64,000 nt of DNA from JARRNE01 sp963824085. Its GTDB lineage: Bacteria > Pseudomonadota > Gammaproteobacteria > Chromatiales > Chromatiaceae. The translations under genes were made by a program, and so were the position numbers. Shown in pieces: positions 34,692 through 43,159 of the stretch. The DNA lies in assembly GCA_963824085.1 (NCBI GenBank), contig CAWGNT010000022.1:111525-175524 (forward strand), in the 5' to 3' direction. Each line of letters opens with the position of its first letter. Within the stretch, counting starts at the first letter, position 1. The notes under the pieces were generated by a model. It saw only the letters and a program-made list of their open reading frames with translations. It made no database searches and was not told the origin of the DNA.

Positions 34692-35066
34692 GCCGTCGCG
34701 ATAAACGAGTGTCCTATCTGATACCTGCTCAGGGGTTCCCTGATCCTGTCGTCACCGCGAGAGTCATAGCGACAAAGCGGTCCGCAAAACTGCACGGCAT
34801 TGGCGCGGGGGCGGGAAAGGGAATCGCCCGACCGTTGGAATGGCGGGAACGCTACCATCGGGTGAAACCTCCAGCAAGGCGTTCGCGGAGGCTTAGGGTG
34901 GCGGCAGCGAGAGATCCGCGGTGCGGATGCACGTGGGCGGACCTTGATTATGGGGTCAAGAGCGGCAGGCGAGCTGGGGCTGGCAGACCGGCCGGAGAGC
35001 GAGACGACGGGAAAGGCTACGAGTGCGCTTCCTGAACAGAAGTGCGGACTCTGCATCCACCAATGA
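34692..35066. other. 375-bp stretch without a gene
   Basis: No supported reading frame or regulatory signal is visible between the truncated sensor and the diguanylate cyclase. Confidence 0.4.
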
Positions 35067-36392
35067 TTACCTGCGAGGACGGGCGGCGGCCGGTGTCTGT
35101 GCGGTCGGCGGCCACGGATCACATCCCGTCGACCTTGATGCCGGGGCTGGTTCCCCGAGTGTCGCCCCCTGTGCTCCCGAAACTGCACGCCCACTTGCGC
35201 GCGAGCGACCGTGGTCCGTGGTGCGGTTCTTTCCCGCCGCTTTGGCGTCGTACAGCATCGCATCCGCCTTCTCGAAGAGCGCGAATGCGCTCCCCGAATG
35301 GCTCGGTATGACTGTGCAGACGCCAAAGCTCAGGGTGGGGAACTGCCATGCTTTGAAGGTGTTCTGGGCCAAGAGATCGCGATTCCTGATGATGTTCGCC
35401 ACGATGGTGGAGGCGCCCGCACGATCGGTTTCGGGCGCGAGCAGCGCAAACTCGTCGCCGCCGATCCGGGCCGCGAGATCGCTTCCGCGGCGAGCCCCCT
35501 GTCGAAATAGGCTTGCGACCGAGCGCAGAACCGAATCGCCGACTGCGTGCCCGAACCCGTCGTTGTACTGCTTGAACTTATCGATATCGCACAGGATAAG
35601 TGTCAGTGGACGTCTGGTTCGGATTCCGCGCAACCACTCCTTCTGCAGGGATTCCTCGAAGGCGCGTCGGTTCGGGATAGCCGTCAAGTGGTCTATCAAG
35701 GCGTGGCGTTCGCGGACCAGCGCGGTAACGATGGCCTGGTGGGAGAACCGGTAGATCTGTCGCGACAGTATCCATAACAGAGAGAAGTACACAGGGATCA
35801 CCAGCGCGACCGCTATTTGCGCGGGTGCATCGGCGCCGGCCAGCTGAACGGCGAGGGGAAGGACGACCGGTACGATGAATACTGGATAGGCAAAGCGATG
35901 AAACGACAACAAGCCTGTCGACGCCGCGGTCATGGCGATGAGAATCAAGGCAAGAAACATGCTCGCGGCGGGCTGGTCGGGCACGTAGAAGAGGAGCGCG
36001 GCGCTACCCCAGAGCAACCCTGATACGAACGTAACAACGAGAAGAAAGATCTCCTGGTGCCGAACCGCCGCAGTCTTTGGCGGTTTCCCGGCAAGCTGGC
36101 TGGCGATCACCCAGCGCGTGACGTGAAAAAACACTATGACAGTCAGCCAGGCGAGAAGGCGGTCCGTGGGTAGTATTGACCAGAGTCCGGCGGCCAGCGT
36201 TGCGCTGCCCGAGAGATTTGCGAGGAGAACGAGGGGGGCATTCTTGAAGATCACCCGGAGATGTTCGGCTCGTGCAACGAGCTCCAGCTCACCCTCCGAA
36301 TCGGACCCGCTCTCCGGCACTTGCGGGGTGTTGCTGGCAAGTGTTACCGAACTGTGCGTTTGCAAGGTTGGCGCGACCTCTGTGGCGCCCAA
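35067..36392 (-). CDS. membrane diguanylate cyclase (GGDEF)
   Basis: 441 residues. Six hydrophobic segments between about residues 50 and 220 form a membrane sensor module (APLVLLANLSGSATLAAGLW and later VALVIPVYFSLLWIL). The GGDEF domain starts DHLTAIPNRRAFEE, has the metal/substrate block ILCDIDKFKQYND, and the catalytic RIGGDEFALL. An RxxD inhibitory site (RGSD) lies exactly five residues ahead of GGDEF, so product inhibition by c-di-GMP is expected. The Ala/Pro-rich tail after GKNRTT is low complexity. It makes c-di-GMP; the stimulus is unknown. Confidence 0.93.
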   Translation of the reverse strand: MGATEVAPTLQTHSSVTLASNTPQVPESGSDSEGELELVARAEHLRVIFKNAPLVLLANLSGSATLAAGLWSILPTDRLLAWLTVIVFFHVTRWVIASQLAGKPPKTAAVRHQEIFLLVVTFVSGLLWGSAALLFYVPDQPAASMFLALILIAMTAASTGLLSFHRFAYPVFIVPVVLPLAVQLAGADAPAQIAVALVIPVYFSLLWILSRQIYRFSHQAIVTALVRERHALIDHLTAIPNRRAFEESLQKEWLRGIRTRRPLTLILCDIDKFKQYNDGFGHAVGDSVLRSVASLFRQGARRGSDLAARIGGDEFALLAPETDRAGASTIVANIIRNRDLLAQNTFKAWQFPTLSFGVCTVIPSHSGSAFALFEKADAMLYDAKAAGKNRTTDHGRSRASGRAVSGAQGATLGEPAPASRSTGCDPWPPTAQTPAAARPRR

Positions 36393-36995
36393 GTGGCTCG
36401 TAGCCCCTCGGGATCTATCAGGTGAGTCCGGGGATTCGGCTTCCTGCGATGTCGGACCAGTTTAGCGCTACACCGGTAACCGAACATGTGTCCGCGGCCG
36501 AAAGGGTGAACACGGTGGCATTTCTTCGATCGACCGTCGCTCGCGACGTTCACGGCGAAACCGCGCAGCTCGCTGGGGAACCAAGCAGCAGTATTCCCGT
36601 GGGAACGGCACACAGTCGTTCGCTCGTATCCACTTTGCGGCATGCGGTCCTTTGCCGAGGACGTGTTAGTCGCGACCACCCTCCGCGAAGCGGCCGGTTC
36701 GGTGGGCATCCCGCCCCGAGACCGCATCTCCGTCGCGTCCCGCCGTCGTTTGTTCGGGCGTTCTCGGACCAGCATGCGATGCAAACCGCTGGCGAAACCG
36801 ACGCGATACCGTCCCGGTGGCCGACTCGCCGAGACACAAGCGGGCACAGTCAACGCCGGGACTTGTGCGCTGCATCGAGCTTGACTGAACGGCAAGGGCG
36901 AGAGGAAGAGACGGTTGATTGCCCGCGGCGGAAGTGAGACAGCAGACGATGGGTCAATACCTCCCCATGCGGGCGTCCCCGAGAGCCCGGGTGGT
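36393..36995. other. 600-bp stretch without a recognised gene
   Basis: Frames on both strands lack ribosome sites and domains. The text resembles the other worn spacers here (moderate GC, many GACCGAAC- and TTCGGCG-like words). Confidence 0.35.
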
Positions 36996-37514
36996 CTACT
37001 CTTGCGTTGTTCTTGTGACCACGCCAGAGGCAGCCGGCGTGCTGGCTGTCCCTGGGGGCGCCACGGCGGGCACTGCACTCGGCGATCGGCTGGTGTGACC
37101 CCGTGATTGCATGACGTCCATGTTCAGGCTGGGGAAGGGGCTAGCGTTCGGCAAATCCGCATAGACTACCCCATAGCCCATCCGCACGCGGTAGACCTTG
37201 ACATGGTCTCCGCGGAGATTCACGAACACGTTAGCGCTAGCCGGTTTGAACGGCCCGGCGACGCGCCGTTTGGCCGACACGAACGGCATTGCCTCGGTGT
37301 CGCGGGTCCGATAGGGGAGGGGTGAGCGCATGCCGTCTGGGTCGATCTCGCTCAGGATGACGTTAGCGGATCGCCGTGCGTGCCCCTCCGCCACAAAGGT
37401 CGGTTTCGGAGGTTGGGCGGTACAGGACGCTACGCACGTGCCGCTTGGCCACGCCAACGCCAAGCCTGTGATCAGTGCAACACCAGAAGGGGTGGCCATG
37501 GTTAGACATTTCAT
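36996..37514 (-). CDS. putative secreted protein, unknown function
   Basis: 172 residues from ATG at 37514. The N-terminus (MATPSGVALITGLALAWPSG, Cys following) resembles a signal peptide, possibly a lipoprotein with Cys near residue 27. The middle (FVNLRGDHVKVYRVRMGYGV) looks folded, and the end is Ser/Pro/Ala/Thr-rich. Third codon positions are mostly G or C. No family was recognised, and a chance frame cannot be excluded. Confidence 0.4.
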   Translation of the reverse strand: MKCLTMATPSGVALITGLALAWPSGTCVASCTAQPPKPTFVAEGHARRSANVILSEIDPDGMRSPLPYRTRDTEAMPFVSAKRRVAGPFKPASANVFVNLRGDHVKVYRVRMGYGVVYADLPNASPFPSLNMDVMQSRGHTSRSPSAVPAVAPPGTASTPAASGVVTRTTQE

Positions 37515-38242
37515 CGTGTTGTTGCCCTGTTCCGTGCGAGGCGCCCTCGCGGGCCCTCTCGCTGCTCAAGCGCGCCTATTGCAGATCGCGCCGCTGATAC
37601 TTTGCCGTCGCCGCAGCGCCCGCTACCCGCGCTCACGTGCTGAGAGTGTCAGCACTTTCCGCACCACCTGGTCTAACTGGCTGAACCATTGCAGTTTCAA
37701 CCCTACGGGGGTTCGTCGCACGGTCGATGAGACAGAGCCAAAACCGTCGCTAGATAGTGACAGATTCTGAGGAGTATTCTGCAGCGATATGAGTTTTTTG
37801 GGTTATTTTAGGTGTCGCCTTGGAGCGACTTGGATTGAGCGAGGGTCCGGCGAGACCCCGCGCCCTGGGCGGGAATCCCTCGACCCCTCGGAAGCTGGCA
37901 GGTGTCCAGAACCCTTGCGGCGTCTGCGTTCATGGCCGGTCAGCACGCTCTTGAGGAGCATGGCTTTGCGCGGCGGCCACCGAGAAACTGGGCAGTGGTG
38001 CCACACGGCTACACCGAGCGTGCGGCCCATATCTGCTCCGACGCTCGCTTGGCTCGTGATTGAGAGGCGCTCCGGACAGAGGAGGGGGACGCCCCTACCA
38101 CTTGCCAGGCTTTTTGGGCTGCGCAATGGGCGGATCAAGCGCCGCGGAGGTGGATTGAAAGACAGCCATCCCTGAGTTGGGCATCGCCGTCTTGCTCCTT
38201 TCGCTATCATTGGTGGGAAACCACAAGCGCAACATCGTCGTC
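37515..38242. other. 730-bp stretch, possible gene remnant
   Basis: No complete gene is seen. A plus-strand frame at 37932-38063 reads MAGQHALEEHGFARRPPRNW then VVPHGYTERAAHICSDARLA and looks coding-like but short. I do not recognise it and it may be a decayed gene end. The last 80 bp hold the likely promoter of the HEPN/MNT operon. Confidence 0.35.
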
Positions 38243-38536
38243 ATGCGTCTCTCTACCGCTGACATCGCCATCATCCGGTCCGTTGTGGAAGGACGCTTCG
38301 GACGGAATTCCGGCATCTGGCTATTCGGCTCCCGGCTAGACGACAACTCCCGCGGCGGTGACATCGACTTGTACATCGAGCCGGAGGCTGTGCGCGATGA
38401 GAATCTATTTCTCGCTCGGCATGCGATTCAACGCGACCTGCAGCGACAGCTGCGGCAGCCGGTGGACTTGGTGATCAACGCGGGGCACACCACTGCCTTT
38501 ATGTGCCAAGCCCGGGACGAGGGCTGCCGCCTGTGA
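38243..38536 (+). CDS. mntA: MntA-type nucleotidyltransferase antitoxin
   Basis: 97 residues from ATG at 38243; upstream in-frame codons do not fit the family. The minimal nucleotidyltransferase motif is GSRLDDNSRGGDIDLYIE: the GS loop and the D-x-D pair that binds Mg-NTP. In known HEPN/MNT pairs this protein AMPylates a tyrosine of the HEPN toxin to silence it. Its TGA overlaps the GTG start of the HEPN gene (GTGA), so the two are translationally coupled. Confidence 0.88.
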   Translation: MRLSTADIAIIRSVVEGRFGRNSGIWLFGSRLDDNSRGGDIDLYIEPEAVRDENLFLARHAIQRDLQRQLRQPVDLVINAGHTTAFMCQARDEGCRL

Positions 38537-39000
38537 GCCGGCGCATCGACGTTCTCGCCGAAGCCCTCGCAGCCTTGACTGACGCAGCGGAGCGTCTTGC
38601 GTCGACGCACGATGGTGTCGCCGCCCTGTTCCCCCTTTCGCCCCCTGCTTTCATTGGCCTGTCGGAGGCCGTCCGAGAGCGCCTGGATGCCTATGCGATT
38701 CGCTACGCTCGATGCCAAGACCTGCTGTTTCCCGCCATGCGTGCCCTGGGCCGCGCCCAGCTGGAGCCGAAGGCTGAGGAGGGCTTTCTTGAGCTCTTCG
38801 CCCTGATGCAGAAACAGGGCGTTGCGACGAACCGCGACGACTGGGAGCGCCAGCGGAGTCTGCGCAATGCGGTGAGTCACGAATACCCGGATGCATCTGC
38901 GATCGTCGACGTCCTAAATGGCATTCGATCGGCGGTACCGGAGATCCTGGACTGCGTAAAGCGGCTCAAGGCTCGGGCAGCAGAGGTGCCGACCTCTTAA
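38533..39000 (+). CDS. hepT: HEPN-domain toxin ribonuclease
   Basis: 155 residues starting at GTG 38533, overlapping the antitoxin stop. It is all alpha-helical, with the HEPN active-site motif R-x4-H in SLRNAVSHEYPD (about 111-122), flanked by the tyrosine that a partner MNT protein could AMPylate. HEPN toxins cleave RNA (mRNA or tRNA) to arrest growth. It is the third toxin-antitoxin pair of the window. Confidence 0.88.
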   Translation: MSRRIDVLAEALAALTDAAERLASTHDGVAALFPLSPPAFIGLSEAVRERLDAYAIRYARCQDLLFPAMRALGRAQLEPKAEEGFLELFALMQKQGVATNRDDWERQRSLRNAVSHEYPDASAIVDVLNGIRSAVPEILDCVKRLKARAAEVPTS

Positions 39001-39088
39001 CCAAACCACATTAGCCAGCGCTCGCCTAAATCGCGCATCGAGCTCCGTTTTATACACAGCTCACCTCACTTTTCGCTTCGCCGCCGTA

Positions 39089-39188
39089 GGGGCCGGGTTG
39101 CACCTGCCGGGGGTGTCGGCAGCAAGGAAGCTGCTGCCAAGGTTACAGGGATGTACACGCCGTCCCCCGGCGGGTGCAACCCGGCCCC
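39089..39188. repeat. dispersed 100-bp inverted-repeat element, copy 1
   Basis: Perfect 16-bp outer arms GGGGCCGGGTTGCACC (39089-39104) and GGTGCAACCCGGCCCC (39173-39188), extended inward to 25 bp with one mismatch. An inner hairpin GGCAGCA/TGCTGCC lies at the centre, followed by TTACAGGGATGTA. It is followed by GAAAAACGAA. A second copy of equal length is at 61092-61191. The strand that reads FFVFRGRVAPAGGRR in translation is a frequent false gene call for this repeat. Confidence 0.85.
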
Positions 39189-39896
39189 GAAAAACGAAAA
39201 ACTCGGATGAGAACGGTATAGTCCTGAAACTCAGCCGGAACACTTTCCACCCTATCCATGGGGGCTGGAGCCCGGCACTCCGTGCCGGGATGATGGACAG
39301 GCTCGGATCAACGTCGTCGTTCCGGCAAAAAATCCCGAAAACCAGGTGCGAAGCTACACATAGACGGTGAAGGCGGAGATTGGAACCGTGATCGGGGAGT
39401 GACGGGTGCGCGACACCGAGGAAGGGTTCGGTGACCTCCCCCTCATCCCGGTCGTGCTTGGCTGGAAGGAGGGTTCCTGGCAGTACCGCCTGGCACTCTC
39501 GATCTATGTCCCCGACGGGGGACTACGACGTAGGTCGCCTTGCCAATTCCGGGCTGAAATGCTAGTGAAGCAGCAACCCCATCGCCGGCGTCGCACACGG
39601 CAATCCGAAGACCGCCTTCAAGGCGGCCGTGCACGGCGGGGGACAAGTTGGCCTCGGGGCATTGGCGAGAGACGCTGAAAACGGTGCCGAGATCGGAACC
39701 AAGGTCGACACCGTTTATCCAATTCTCGATTGAGACCTGATCGGACACCCACTCGGAGGAATTCGCGGCTTTCTCCCGGGCGTAGGGAGGAGAGGACCGC
39801 CCCCCCCTACGCGATCGGTACAACCGCCCTAGTTTGCTGCCGCAACCCCGTCTGGTCCATTCGGACACTCAACGAGCACTGAGGAGAAACACGACG
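39189..39896. other. 700-bp spacer with a hairpin and a possible gene remnant
   Basis: A perfect stem CCCGGCAC/GTGCCGGG with a 3-nt loop lies at 39271-39289. The plus frame at 39581-39733 reads IAGVAHGNPKTAFKAAVHGG then AEIGTKVDTVYPILD and stops. It looks like the end of a lost gene but has no start and is not recognised. The end of the region contains GAGGAGAAAC, the ribosome site of the next gene. Confidence 0.35.
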
Positions 39897-40511
39897 ATGA
39901 CTAGCTTCAAACCGCTGATGATCTGCCTGGCATTCGCTGTCGCAATGCCGGTGCTGGCCGCCGGGGAAGCCACCGGGGAATACTCCAGCCTGCGCCCGAA
40001 GAGCCAGATGGAGACCGCGCCCTCGGCCCTTGGGCAGGGCGTGCTGGTGGAGATGACCGCGACGGTGGAGGACGTCGACATGGCGAGCCGCCTGGTCACG
40101 CTCAAGGGGCCCGAAGGCCGCATGGTGACCGTCCAGGCCGGGCCTGAGGTGAAGAACCTCGGGCAGGTCAAGAAGGGCGATCAGGTCAATGTCAGCTACT
40201 ACAAGGCCATAGCGGTCGACGTCGTCGTCCCGGGCACAGCGCCAAAATCCGGGTCCGAAACCGCCACGGTTCGTGCTGCGCCCGGCGCCAAGCCGGCGGG
40301 CGCGGTCGGCCGCCAGACGCGCACGACCGTCAAGATTCTCTCGGTCGATCCCTACAAGAAGGCGATCTCCTTCCGTGACGCCGATGGCCGTTGGCGGGAG
40401 GTGTCCATGGACCGGCCCGACCTTGAGCACTACCTCAAGGAGCTCAAGGACGGGGACACGGTTGACGTGACCTTCACCGAGGCGCTGGCGGTTTCCATCA
40501 CCAAGCCATAG
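39897..40511 (+). CDS. periplasmic two-domain protein, unknown function
   Basis: 204 residues with AGGAGAAAC ahead of ATG 39897. A signal peptide (MTSFKPLMICLAFAVAMPVL, then AAGEA) is followed by two similar small beta domains: MTATVEDVDMASRLVTLKGP with KNLGQVKKGDQVNVSYYKAI (about 50-100), and TVKILSVDPYKKAISFRDAD with LKELKDGDTVDVTFTEALAV (about 145-200). Each reads as an OB/SH3-like barrel with a KxGDxVxVxYxEA motif. The internal duplication is clear. Role unknown; similar domains occur in periplasmic copper and stress proteins. Confidence 0.75.
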   Translation: MTSFKPLMICLAFAVAMPVLAAGEATGEYSSLRPKSQMETAPSALGQGVLVEMTATVEDVDMASRLVTLKGPEGRMVTVQAGPEVKNLGQVKKGDQVNVSYYKAIAVDVVVPGTAPKSGSETATVRAAPGAKPAGAVGRQTRTTVKILSVDPYKKAISFRDADGRWREVSMDRPDLEHYLKELKDGDTVDVTFTEALAVSITKP

Positions 40512-40791
40512 GGGTCGAACAGCCAACCGGCGGGCGGCTGTTGATCCGAGGCGCCCCGCCAGATCCACGAGAGAAGCCATGATCATGCAAGCGCAAGGAG
40601 GCGGCGCGCATCGCCTGGGCACCTCGCCACTGCCCAGACACGCGACCGCCAGACACCTCCATCAGCCGTCGATGCCCCGGGTCTGCTGTTTGCCGGCTGC
40701 GCGAGCGCGCTCAAGGGTTATCCGCGGTGTCGGCAACAGCCCCCACCCTGCGCTTCGCCAGTGCCGTTGGGGCTTGTGTGGAGATTTGTCG

Positions 40792-40964
40792 CCTTCGGAC
40801 ACCATCGAGCGGGAGATGCTGGTGTTTCGCGCCGCCCAGGCCGCGATCTGGGGTATCCCGGCGGTCGGGATCTAGCACATTCGTTGTCAACACCCACCGG
40901 GATTGCCGCCGCGACAGCGGGGTGGTGTCATCTACTTCTCCAAGCCAATGGAATCGCGGCAAGG
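40792..40964 (+). pseudogene. DUF1254 protein remnant
   Basis: The plus strand reads DTIEREMLVFRAAQAAIWGI then PAVGI and a TAG at 40873. The same frame beyond the stop contains GGVIYFSKPMESRQG, with disordered sequence between. ERExxxxRAxQAxIWGxPAV and YSKPMES are hallmarks of DUF1254/DUF1214 proteins. Only about 55 codons of homology are left, with a nonsense codon and probable compensating frameshifts, and the rest is gone. It ends just upstream of cassette B, so the cassette may mark the point where the gene was cut. Confidence 0.6.
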
Positions 40965-41165
40965 CCACCGAGAAGGCGAGCTATTCCAACAATGCATCCG
41001 AATAAGTCAGACTTGAACTTATAGGGAACGTTGGTGGCGCCAAGAGTTCAGGTTCAAAATGGGATAACGCAAACCGGGAGGGAAGGCTCAATGCTTACAG
41101 AGCAAACATGAACGGTCCAATATCACCGTGCCTAGTATGAATGTGACTTTCAGGAGAGATCTCTC

Positions 41166-41969
41166 ATGCTTAAAGACGCCCACCAAACTGCTCGGCGAAC
41201 TCTGGCCATTTCGGTGACGACGCTCGCAGTCGTAGCGACCACTCCGTCTGGAGCCATTGCCGATGCGGATTTCGCAAAAGCATCCCTTAAGAAGATGTCG
41301 GATTATCTCGCATCGCAAGATGTGATCTCGTTCGATTATGACGCTACCTTACAGGTGGTGACCAAAGAGGATCAGAAGCTTGGCCTCGCCTCTTCGGGCA
41401 CCGTGACACTCGATCGGCCGAACAAGATTCGCGCCACGCGGGCAGGCGGCTTCGTCAATCTCGAGATGATCTTTGACGGCAAGACGCTGACATTGTTAGG
41501 CAAGAACGCGAATCTCTATACGCAGGTTGAAGAGCCTGGCACGATTGATCACTTGGTGGATACTCTGCGCGATAAATATGGTCGACCGCTTCCGGCCGCC
41601 GATCTTCTCATGTCGAACCCCTATGACGCGCTGATGAGCGAGGTGCAGGATGTTAAGGACCTCGGAAGCGGTGTTGTTGGCGGAGTAGAATGCGACACTT
41701 TTGCCTTCCGGACCGAGCAAGTCGACTGGCAGATCTGGATCGCTCAGGGCGAACATCCCTATCCCTGCCGCTACGTCATATCTGCCAAGGGCGTGAAGCT
41801 CTCGCCAGAGTACACAATCCAGGTCCGGAACTGGCGAGCGGGAGGGACGCTTGCCAACGACACTTTCAAGTTCAGCAACCCGACGGGGGCCACGAAGGTC
41901 GAGCCGGAGGAGCTGCGGAAGAAAGTGAGAGAATTTCCCAAGAACTTCATGATGGGAGAACAGCAATGA
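41166..41969 (+). CDS. secreted DUF2092 protein, cassette B
   Basis: 267 residues; AGGAGA lies eight bases before ATG 41166. The signal peptide ends at AIA before DADFAK. The mature part is closely similar to cassette A along its whole length, sharing DGKTLTLLGKNA, RPLPAADLL, KDLGSGV, VDWQIWIAQG and PYPCRYVI, while the signal peptides differ. DUF2092 is expected to be a LolA-like lipid-binding half-barrel in the periplasm. Its TGA overlaps the next ATG (ATGA), as in cassette A. Base composition is closer to the host than in cassette A, so copy B may be older here. Confidence 0.85.
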   Translation: MLKDAHQTARRTLAISVTTLAVVATTPSGAIADADFAKASLKKMSDYLASQDVISFDYDATLQVVTKEDQKLGLASSGTVTLDRPNKIRATRAGGFVNLEMIFDGKTLTLLGKNANLYTQVEEPGTIDHLVDTLRDKYGRPLPAADLLMSNPYDALMSEVQDVKDLGSGVVGGVECDTFAFRTEQVDWQIWIAQGEHPYPCRYVISAKGVKLSPEYTIQVRNWRAGGTLANDTFKFSNPTGATKVEPEELRKKVREFPKNFMMGEQQ

Positions 41970-42175
41970 GCATTTCGAAGACTTCCAAGGTCCTGTTCGC
42001 ATTGATCGTTGTTTTCGGGGTGGCGGAACTTGCGGGCCAGCTGTCGGGATCGGGCTCACACGGGCTCGTCTCGGAAGCGCAGGCCATCGTCGGCCGCCCC
42101 CTCACCCCGGTCAGTATCGCTGGCGTAGGGCGGCGCACGGTGCGACGCTGCGCAGTCGGAATCTATAACTGTTAG
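41966..42175 (+). CDS. small secreted cationic peptide precursor, cassette B
   Basis: 69 residues translated from the ATG overlapping the DUF2092 stop. The leader (1-40) has a hydrophobic helix VLFALIVVFGVAEL and ends AQA, a signal-peptidase-like site. The predicted mature peptide is 29 residues: it starts IVGRPLTPVS, contains GVGRRTVRRC and ends AVGIYNC, with C-x6-C and no acidic residue. It matches cassette A at 25 of 29 positions, with three of the four changes Val/Ile swaps, whereas the leaders are unrelated. Too short and unusual for standard annotation, but the duplication with its partner is strong evidence that it is real. Confidence 0.78.
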   Translation: MSISKTSKVLFALIVVFGVAELAGQLSGSGSHGLVSEAQAIVGRPLTPVSIAGVGRRTVRRCAVGIYNC

Positions 42176-42535
42176 GCCGCGGATAACCGGGGCAGGAATC
42201 GCGGAGCAGCGGCCATGACGACCATCATTGGCGGCGCGCTGTTCCTGCTCCCGGCGCTCTTCCGCGCAATTATTCTATCTTTTGCACCGCCCAATTGTTT
42301 TCGCGCCGCCTTCCGCAAGGTAGTAACAAGTACCTTCCGCTGTCGGCTGACCGCAGTTCAGCGGTCACTCGTTTTTGCCTGCTCCTGGCCGCTATGGGTC
42401 GGCTGCGTGTCTCGGGACGCTCCTCCAGCCCCTAGAATCCCCGAGTGGGCGCAACCAGCCCACCCGCCCCGGGTGGCTCCAGTGGTGGCTCGACGCTGAA
42501 GCCGAACATTGTCAGGGTATCGAACGAGACGTCGT
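42176..42535. other. 360-bp spacer after cassette B
   Basis: No gene is supported. GGCCGC (42175-42180) and GCGGCC (42209-42214) could form a long-looped hairpin after the peptide gene, a weak terminator candidate. Confidence 0.35.
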
Positions 42536-42877
42536 CTACTTACCGATTTGGCGTCCCAACGCACCACCGGCGCCAGCCCCCAGCGCGGCACCACCAACAC
42601 CACCTGCTTTGGCACCAGCCGCACCGCCTACGGCCCCACCAACGACGGCCCCGGTCTTTCCTTTCTTCTTGGTAGTGACAGCCGCTCCCGTAGCGCCACC
42701 CACAGCGCCGCCGATGACCTCGCCGGTGCTTCCACCGACACTTTTCCCGACGGCTGCTCCAGCAGCACCTCCAACCGCGCTGCCGATCGCCGACTTAACG
42801 TTGCTGTCGCCAGCCACCGCGTTCGTCAGCAGGAGTCCACTGCACAAACCAATGACCACCGGAATGTAGTTTTTCAT
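42536..42877 (-). CDS. glycine-zipper membrane/secreted protein
   Basis: 113 residues: signal peptide MKNYIPVVIGLCSGLLLTNA ending AVAGDSN, then many GxxxGxxxG repeats (AIGSAVGGAAGAAVGKSVGG, EVIGGAVGGATGAAV, and VVGGAVGGAAGAKAGG). A basic TTKKKGKTG break lies in the middle and the end is LGRQIGK. Such glycine-zipper proteins insert into or line the outer membrane or oligomerise. The function is not known. It is convergent with cassette B. Confidence 0.75.
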   Translation of the reverse strand: MKNYIPVVIGLCSGLLLTNAVAGDSNVKSAIGSAVGGAAGAAVGKSVGGSTGEVIGGAVGGATGAAVTTKKKGKTGAVVGGAVGGAAGAKAGGVGGAALGAGAGGALGRQIGK

Positions 42878-43159
42878 CAGTACAAACCCCCGACAGATCG
42901 ATCGTTGTCTACCTTAGCGAAACCGAAAACTTCGCATCGTGGTGCGTCATATCTTAGCGGAATGCGGCCGCCAGTCGGTTCGGATTGGGGACCGCTTAGG
43001 TGTCGATTCCGGGCCCTTCCGTCAACTGTGGGACAGTGCCGCATCGTGGGAAGGATGGGCGGTGGCGAGGTCGACGAATCTTGGAAGTTCACGGCGAAAT
43101 GCTGTTAGAAGCAACAATGGCGAAACCGAAAGTCCTCTGAGCGATTTCGCCCGGCGCAC
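42878..43159. other. 280-bp spacer
   Basis: No gene. It is the original 3-prime flank of the broken transglycosylase gene. Confidence 0.4.

Noticed and set aside
37803..38210. 135-codon minus-strand frame upstream of HEPN/MNT
   Set aside because: Arg/Pro-rich shadow-like composition and no start signal; the opposite strand has a better coding-like stretch.
39061..39243. 60-codon minus-strand frame with FFVFRGRVAPAGGRR
   Set aside because: It is the translation of the 100-bp repeat, not a gene.
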